A DNA stretch of 64,000 nt from Micromonospora pisi. Lineage in GTDB: Bacteria > Actinomycetota > Actinomycetes > Mycobacteriales > Micromonosporaceae. The position numbers were made by a program, and so were the translations under genes. Below, piece by piece: positions 59,038 to 64,000 of the stretch. Numbering within the stretch: position 1 is the stretch's first letter; every line of letters starts with the position of its first letter. The notes under the pieces were generated by a model. The model ran no database searches. It was not told where the DNA came from and saw nothing but the letters and a program-made list of their open reading frames with translations. Where the stretch lies: NCBI RefSeq assembly GCF_003633685.1, contig NZ_RBKT01000001.1:7502001-7566000 (forward strand), in the 5' to 3' direction.

Positions 59038-59694
59038 GTGCCTTCCACTCTGCCCCCCGACGCGTCCTCCGGGTCGGGCCGGTCGCCGCAGTGCGGACCG
59101 GGCGCCGGGCGGGCCCGACCGCTGCCCCCCGACGAGCGTCGCGCCGCACTGATCGCCGCCACGCTGCCGCTGGTCGGTGAGCACGGAACCAAGGTCACCA
59201 CCCGGCAGATCGCCGAGGCGGCCGGTGTCGCCGAGGGGACGATATTCCGCGTCTTTCCGGACAAGCAAGCGCTTATTCAGGCCGCCGTCGCCGCGGCACT
59301 GGACCCCGAACCGGTCTGGGCGGAGTTCGCCGAGGTAGATCTCACGCTGCCGCTGCGGGAGCGGCTGGTCGAGGCGACCACGATCATCCAACGGCGCCTG
59401 ATCAGGGTGCTCAACCTGCTCACCGCAGTCGGCCTGAACTCACCGCCGCCAGACCGGGAGGCGCACCAGGCCCGGGTCCGACCCACCAACGAGCGGATCC
59501 AGGCGGAGGTCGCCCGGATCCTCGAACCCGACCATGACCAGTTTCGTTGCACCGTCCAGGAAGTGGCGCGGCTGCTCCGGCTGCTGATCTTCACCGGTTC
59601 CCATCCACTGATCAACGATGGCGATCCGCTCTCCTCGGAGCAGATCGTCTCCCTCCTGCTCGATGGCGTCCGCCACCCGGCGGAACCGTCATGA
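59038..59694 (+). CDS. TetR-family transcriptional regulator
   Basis: The 218-residue protein has an unusually long Pro/Gly-rich N terminus of about 40 residues, then a TetR helix-turn-helix (RAALIAATLPLVGEHGTKVTTRQIAEAAGVAEGTIFRVFPDKQALIQAAV). The ligand-binding domain covers about 95-218. The GTG at 59038 is the leaderless start; an ATG further upstream lies inside the operator. Its gene is followed after 34 bases by two ABC exporter genes, and a perfect palindrome lies in its promoter, so it probably represses the whole operon and is released by an exported compound. Confidence 0.9.
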   Translation: MPSTLPPDASSGSGRSPQCGPGAGRARPLPPDERRAALIAATLPLVGEHGTKVTTRQIAEAAGVAEGTIFRVFPDKQALIQAAVAAALDPEPVWAEFAEVDLTLPLRERLVEATTIIQRRLIRVLNLLTAVGLNSPPPDREAHQARVRPTNERIQAEVARILEPDHDQFRCTVQEVARLLRLLIFTGSHPLINDGDPLSSEQIVSLLLDGVRHPAEPS

Positions 59695-59728
59695 CCGGCC
59701 GCCGCATCCCTGATTCGGGGGGTCACCG

Positions 59729-61462
59729 ATGCTGACTCGTCTACTCCGTACCTATCTACAGCCGTACCGCCGGCCGCTGACCGTGGTGGTGCTGCTGCAA
59801 CTCGTCGGTACCATGGCCTCGCTCTACCTGCCGAGCCTCAACGCCGACATCATCGACCAGGGCATCGCCCGGGGCGACACCGGCTACATCGTCCGTACCG
59901 GCGGCTGGATGCTGCTGGTCAGCGCCCTACAGATCGCCTGCTCGATCGCGGCCGTCTATTTCGGCGCCCGGACCGCGATGAGTTTCGGCCGGGACGTACG
60001 AGCGGCGATCTTCGGGCGGGTGATGAGCTTTTCCGCCCGCGAGGTCGGCCAGTTCGGCGCCCCCTCGCTGATCACGCGTAACACCAACGACGTACAACAG
60101 GTGCAGATGCTGGTCGTGGTGACCTGCACCCTGCTCGTCGCGGCGCCGATCACGTGCGTCGGCGGTGTGATCATGGCGTTGCGTGAGGACGCCGGCCTTT
60201 CCTGGCTGATGCTGGTCTGCGTACCCGTGCTGGTCCTCGCCATCGGCATGATCATCCGCAAGATGGTGCCCCAGTTCCGGCTGATGCAGACCCGGATCGA
60301 CACGGTCAACCGGGTGCTGCGGGAACAGATCTCTGGCATCCGCGTCGTACGGGCGTTCGTCCGCGAGCCGTACGAGACCCGCCGGTTCGACGCCGCCAAC
60401 GCCGACCTGACCGCGACCGCGCTGCGTACCGGTCGGTTGATGGCCTTGATCTTCCCGATCGTGATGCTGGTGCTCAACGCCTCCAGCGTGGCGGTGCTCT
60501 GGTTCGGCGCGTCCCGGATCGACGCGGGTCAGATCCAGATCGGCGCGCTGACCGCCTTCCTGAGCTACCTGATGCTGACCCTGATGTCGGTCATGATGGC
60601 GACCTTCATGCTGATGATGGTGCCCCGGGCAGCGGTCTGCGCCGAGCGCATCGTCGAGGTGCTCGACACCGACTCCTCCGTCGTGCCGCCGAAGCGGCCG
60701 GTCACCGAGGTCAACGTGCACGGCGACCTCGAACTGCGCGACGTGCGATTCCAGTACCCCGGTGCGGCGGCCCCGGTGCTGCGCGACATCTCGTTCCGCG
60801 CCCGCGCGGGCCAGACGACGGCGATCATCGGCAGCACCGGAGCGGGAAAGACCACCCTGCTCGGCCTGGTACCCCGACTCTTCGACGCGACCGGCGGCAC
60901 GGTACTGGTCGACGGTGAGGACGTCCGGGACCTCTCCCCGGACATCCTGTGGCAGCGGATCGGCCTGGTGCCGCAGCGGCCGTATCTCTTCACCGGCACC
61001 GTGGCGAGCAATCTGCGGTACGGCAACCCGGACGCCACCGACGAGGAACTCTGGACCAGCCTGGAGATCGCCCAGGCCCGGGACTTCGTCGAGGCGCTGC
61101 CGGAAGGGCTCGAGGCACCGGTCGCGCAGGGCGGGACGAACCTCTCCGGTGGTCAACGCCAACGACTGGCGATCGCCCGCGCGCTGGTCCGCCGGCCGGA
61201 GATCTACCTCTTCGACGACTCGTTCTCCGCGCTCGACCTCGGCACCGACGCCCGGCTGCGGGCGGCCCTGCGACCGGTCACCGCGGATGCGGCCGTGATC
61301 ATCGTGGCCCAACGGGTCTCCACCATCGTCGACGCGGACCAGATCATCGTGCTGGAGGACGGGGCGATCGTCGGGATCGGCCGCCACCAGGAGCTGATCG
61401 AGACCTGCCCGACCTACGCCGAGATCGTGGAGTCCCAGCTGACCGTGGCGGCGGTGGCATGA
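59729..61462 (+). CDS. ABC exporter half-transporter, degenerate-site subunit
   Basis: The 577-residue protein joins a six-helix exporter membrane domain (about 1-310) to an ABC ATPase. Walker A is GSTGAGKTTLLGLV and the signature LSGGQRQRLAIARAL is canonical. The Walker B reads IYLFDDSFSALD with Asp where the catalytic Glu is expected, and the H-loop position is Gln (IIVAQRVSTI). These changes mark the subunit that contributes the Walker motifs of the non-hydrolysing site in heterodimeric exporters such as TM287/288. It is translationally coupled to the partner gene (ATGA). Confidence 0.93.
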   Translation: MLTRLLRTYLQPYRRPLTVVVLLQLVGTMASLYLPSLNADIIDQGIARGDTGYIVRTGGWMLLVSALQIACSIAAVYFGARTAMSFGRDVRAAIFGRVMSFSAREVGQFGAPSLITRNTNDVQQVQMLVVVTCTLLVAAPITCVGGVIMALREDAGLSWLMLVCVPVLVLAIGMIIRKMVPQFRLMQTRIDTVNRVLREQISGIRVVRAFVREPYETRRFDAANADLTATALRTGRLMALIFPIVMLVLNASSVAVLWFGASRIDAGQIQIGALTAFLSYLMLTLMSVMMATFMLMMVPRAAVCAERIVEVLDTDSSVVPPKRPVTEVNVHGDLELRDVRFQYPGAAAPVLRDISFRARAGQTTAIIGSTGAGKTTLLGLVPRLFDATGGTVLVDGEDVRDLSPDILWQRIGLVPQRPYLFTGTVASNLRYGNPDATDEELWTSLEIAQARDFVEALPEGLEAPVAQGGTNLSGGQRQRLAIARALVRRPEIYLFDDSFSALDLGTDARLRAALRPVTADAAVIIVAQRVSTIVDADQIIVLEDGAIVGIGRHQELIETCPTYAEIVESQLTVAAVA

Positions 61463-63549
61463 GCGGCCAGCCGGCGCCAGACCAGACCCGGGGTACGGCA
61501 GACCAGACACGGAGTACGGGGATGAGCCAGCAGACGACCGAAACGACCCCGGCGCGGTTGCCCGCCGCCGCTCGCCGTGGTGGCGGCCCACCGTGGATGG
61601 GCGCGGGTATGCCGGCCGAGAAGTCGATGAACTTCCTGCCCTCGGCCAAGCGGCTGATGGGCCGGTTACGGCCGCACCGGCTGCAACTGATCGGGGTGAT
61701 CACGCTCGTCGTCGCCAGCGTGAGCCTCAGCGTCATCGGTCCGAAGATCCTCGGCCACGCCACCGACATCATCTTCTCCGGTGTCATCGGCAAGCAGTTG
61801 CCGCCGGGGACGACCACGGAACAGGCGGTTGAGGGGGCACGCGCGGCCGGAAACGACTCGTTCGCCGACATCATCGCCAAGGCGAACGTGCTGCCCGGGG
61901 TCGGCATCGACTTCGACCGGCTCGGCCGGGTGCTGCTGCTGGTGATGCTCCTCTTCGCCGGTGCCAGCCTGCTCTCCTGGCTGGCCGGCTACATCCTCAA
62001 CGGCGTGGTTCAGCGGACCGTCCGGCAACTCCGGTCCGACGTCGAGGACAAGCTCAACCGGTTGCCGCTGCCGTACTTCGACAAGCAGCCCAGGGGCGAG
62101 CTGCTCAGCCGGGTGACCAACGACATCGACAACATCTCGACGAGTTTGCAGCAGACGCTGAGCCAGTTGCTCACCTCGCTGCTGACCGTGGTCGGCGTGG
62201 TGGTCATGATGTTCGTGATCTCGCCCCTGCTGGCGCTGGTCGCGCTGGTCGCGGTGCCGCTGTCGGTCTGGGTGACCAAGCAGATCGCCAAGCGGTCGCA
62301 GAAGCAGTTCGTCGCCCAGTGGAAGCACACCGGTGCGCTGAACGGCCAGATCGAGGAGGCGTTCACCGGCCACGAGCTCGTCAAGGTCTTCGGCCGGCAG
62401 CGCGAGATCGAGGCGTCCTTCGCGGCCAAGAACGACGAGTTGTTCAAGGCGAGCTTCGGCGCCCAGTTTGTCTCCGGCATCATCATGCCGTCGATGATGT
62501 TCATCGGGAACCTGAGCTACGTGGCGATCGCGGTGATCGGTGGCCTGCGGGTCGCCTCGGGCGCGATGAGCCTGGGTGACGTCCAGGCGTTCATCCAGTA
62601 CTCCCGGCAGTTCACCCAGCCACTGACCCAGGTGGCGTCGATGGCGAACCTGTTGCAGTCCGGCGTCGCCTCGGCGGAGCGGGTCTTCGACCTTCTCGAC
62701 GCCGAGGAGCAGAGCCCGGACCCGGTCAAGCCGGCTCCGCTCACCGACCGGCACGGCCGGGTCGAGTTCGAGCGGGTCTCCTTCCGGTACGAGCACGACA
62801 AGCCGCTGATCGAGGACCTGTCGCTGGTGGCCGAGCCCGGTCACACGGTGGCGATCGTCGGCCCGACCGGCGCCGGCAAGACCACCCTGGTCAACCTGGT
62901 CATGCGCTTCTACGAGCTGGACTCCGGCCGGATCACGCTGGACGGGGTCGATCTCACCGAGCTGCGCCGGGACACGCTCCGGTCGGAGATCGGCATGGTG
63001 CTCCAGGACACCTGGCTGTTCGGCGGCACGATTCGGGAGAACATCGCGTACGGCAACCCGGAGGCGAGCGAGGAGCAGATCCTCGCGGCGGCGAAGGCGA
63101 CTTTCGTCGACCGCTTCGTACGCAGCCTGCCCGACGGTTACGACACGGTGATCGACGAGGAGGGAAGCAACGTCAGCGCTGGTGAACGGCAGCTGATCAC
63201 GATCGCCCGTGCGTTCCTCTCCAACCCCTCCCTGCTGATCCTGGACGAGGCGACGAGTTCGGTCGACACCCGTACCGAGGTGCTGCTGCAACGGGCGATG
63301 GCGGCGCTGCGGTCGGACCGGACCAGCTTCGTCATCGCGCACCGGCTCTCCACCATCCGGGACGCGCACCTCATCCTGGTGATGGAGAGTGGTCGGATCG
63401 TCGAGCAGGGTACGCACGCCGAACTGCTCGCCGCCGAGGGCGCGTACCACCGGCTATACCACGCGCAGTTCTCCCAGCCGGCGATCGACGTGGACGAGGC
63501 GACGCCGCCTCCCGCCGTACCCGGCGCTCCGCTGCTGCGCCAACGTTAG
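61459..63549 (+). CDS. ABC exporter half-transporter, canonical-site subunit
   Basis: The 696-residue partner has a disordered N terminus of about 65 residues, an exporter membrane domain with a long first periplasmic loop (about 100-160), and an ABC ATPase. Its Walker A is GPTGAGKTTLVNLV, Walker B LLILDEATSSVD with catalytic Glu, and H-loop VIAHRLSTI. The signature is changed to VSAGERQLITIARAF. It therefore completes one active and one degenerate site with the first subunit. The exported substrate is unknown; drugs or lipids are usual. The ATG at 61459 overlaps the stop of the first subunit. Confidence 0.93.
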   Translation: MSGQPAPDQTRGTADQTRSTGMSQQTTETTPARLPAAARRGGGPPWMGAGMPAEKSMNFLPSAKRLMGRLRPHRLQLIGVITLVVASVSLSVIGPKILGHATDIIFSGVIGKQLPPGTTTEQAVEGARAAGNDSFADIIAKANVLPGVGIDFDRLGRVLLLVMLLFAGASLLSWLAGYILNGVVQRTVRQLRSDVEDKLNRLPLPYFDKQPRGELLSRVTNDIDNISTSLQQTLSQLLTSLLTVVGVVVMMFVISPLLALVALVAVPLSVWVTKQIAKRSQKQFVAQWKHTGALNGQIEEAFTGHELVKVFGRQREIEASFAAKNDELFKASFGAQFVSGIIMPSMMFIGNLSYVAIAVIGGLRVASGAMSLGDVQAFIQYSRQFTQPLTQVASMANLLQSGVASAERVFDLLDAEEQSPDPVKPAPLTDRHGRVEFERVSFRYEHDKPLIEDLSLVAEPGHTVAIVGPTGAGKTTLVNLVMRFYELDSGRITLDGVDLTELRRDTLRSEIGMVLQDTWLFGGTIRENIAYGNPEASEEQILAAAKATFVDRFVRSLPDGYDTVIDEEGSNVSAGERQLITIARAFLSNPSLLILDEATSSVDTRTEVLLQRAMAALRSDRTSFVIAHRLSTIRDAHLILVMESGRIVEQGTHAELLAAEGAYHRLYHAQFSQPAIDVDEATPPPAVPGAPLLRQR

Positions 63550-63551
63550 GA

Positions 63552-63606
63552 AGTAAGGAAGGGCCCCTTGTTAACGCTATGCGTTAACAAGGGGCCCTTC
63601 CTTACT
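63552..63606. terminator. Perfect 26-bp stem bidirectional terminator
   Basis: AGTAAGGAAGGGCCCCTTGT (63552 on) continues to 63577, and the right arm 63581-63606 is its exact reverse complement, with loop TAT. It lies two bases after the exporter stop and ten bases before the convergent lectin gene's stop. Hairpins of this sequence recur in Micromonospora-type genomes to my knowledge. Confidence 0.85.
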
Positions 63607-63615
63607 CTCGGGAAC

Positions 63616-64000
63616 TCAGGCGACCTGGGTCAGTCGCCACCTCTGGTTGGCCCCGCCGCCACAACCCCACTGGATCAGCGTGGCGCCGTCGTTCATCGAG
63701 TTTCCGTTGACGTCGAGGCACTGCCCCGAGTGGGCGGCCCGCAGCTCGTAGACGCCCCCGGACTGGGCCACCGGCTGCCACCGCTGACTCGCCGCGGTGC
63801 CGCACGGAACCTGGCTGACTCCGGTGCCGGCGGCGGTGGAGCCACCGGTGACCGCCATGCATTTTCCACTGTGTACGGCCTTGAGCTGCACCGTTCCGCC
63901 ACCGGCGTCGACCGCCTGCCAGCGCTGGTTGGTGCCACCGGTCGCCGCCCACTGGTGCACGACCGCGCCGTCGGCGGTCGACACCCCGGAGACGTCGGCC
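63616..64000 (-). CDS. C-terminal part of a secreted protein with ricin-type beta-trefoil lectin domain (partial)
   Basis: Only the last 128 codons are in the window; the frame is open through position 64000, so the N terminus lies beyond the edge. The visible part is a ricin B-type trefoil with repeated QxW motifs: TNQRWQAVD, ASQRWQPVA and NQRWRLTQVA. The Cys-containing loops SGKCMAVTG and SGQCLDVNG and the phrase ADVSGVSTADGAVV complete it. In actinomycetes such modules end secreted glycosidases or proteases and bind galactose, xylan or related sugars. A GTG inside the frame is not a plausible start. The catalytic domain cannot be known from here. Confidence 0.9.
   Translation of the reverse strand, partial: ADVSGVSTADGAVVHQWAATGGTNQRWQAVDAGGGTVQLKAVHSGKCMAVTGGSTAAGTGVSQVPCGTAASQRWQPVAQSGGVYELRAAHSGQCLDVNGNSMNDGATLIQWGCGGGANQRWRLTQVA

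Overview
The window is a continuous piece of chromosome from a high-GC actinomycete. GTG starts, Tat and Sec secreted hydrolases, SARP regulators, LacI, MurR/RpiR and MocR regulators and long conserved coding runs all point that way. A perfect 26-bp stem hairpin at 63552-63606, containing AAGGAAGGGCCCCTTGTTAA, is of a type I associate with Micromonospora and Salinispora. Micromonosporaceae is therefore my inference. I see no rRNA, tRNA, CRISPR array, insertion sequence or prophage gene, and no secondary-metabolite megasynthase. The last gene, at 63616-64000 on the minus strand, is cut by the window edge.

Layout. 1-7126: a stand-alone SARP regulator, then a minus-strand group of envelope-type genes (GT2 glycosyltransferase, LPG-synthase-like flippase domain, methyltransferase; then GT87 mannosyltransferase and a membrane-anchored EEP hydrolase), and a DinB protein. 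7325-12088: a large secreted subtilase with kelch repeats and a small secreted protein. 12299-16493: DHA2 drug exporter, divergent HxlR regulator and thioesterase pair, and a MocR regulator lacking its PLP lysine. 16664-20429: an AfsR-type SARP/NB-ARC/TPR regulator and a small Calx-beta secreted protein. 20642-22978: a three-gene operon resembling the sporulation-delaying-protein (SDP) bacteriocin system, in the order toxin precursor, SdpA, SdpB. This is the most unusual system in the window.

23394-32826 is an L-arabinose regulon: a LacI-type regulator, araB-araD-araA, and the ChvE/GguA/GguB-type sugar ABC transporter. Two copies of one 14-bp operator, identical but inverted, overlap the promoters of the regulator and of araB. 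32945-36670 holds a membrane protein with heptad repeats and a divergent sugar-acid pair (zinc dehydrogenase, IlvD/Edd dehydratase). 36726-39992 holds an ABC-F ATPase and small cytosolic proteins. 39979-47285 is an amino-sugar region: BadF/NAGK-type kinase, divergent RpiR regulator, SIS protein, NgcEFG-like importer and a secreted GH16 enzyme with a chitin-binding type module.

47403-58834 is a mixed region: a neutral zinc metallopeptidase, a polytopic membrane protein, two amidohydrolases, an OFA-family transporter with its 46-residue small subunit, a YibE/F membrane protein, and a large secreted M14 carboxypeptidase. 59038-63549 is a TetR-controlled heterodimeric ABC exporter, whose two subunits show the expected one-canonical, one-degenerate ATP site pattern. 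Several genes look leaderless (promoter -10 about 12 bases before the start codon, no ribosome-binding site): the GT2 gene, hxlR-type, paaI-type and tetR-type genes.
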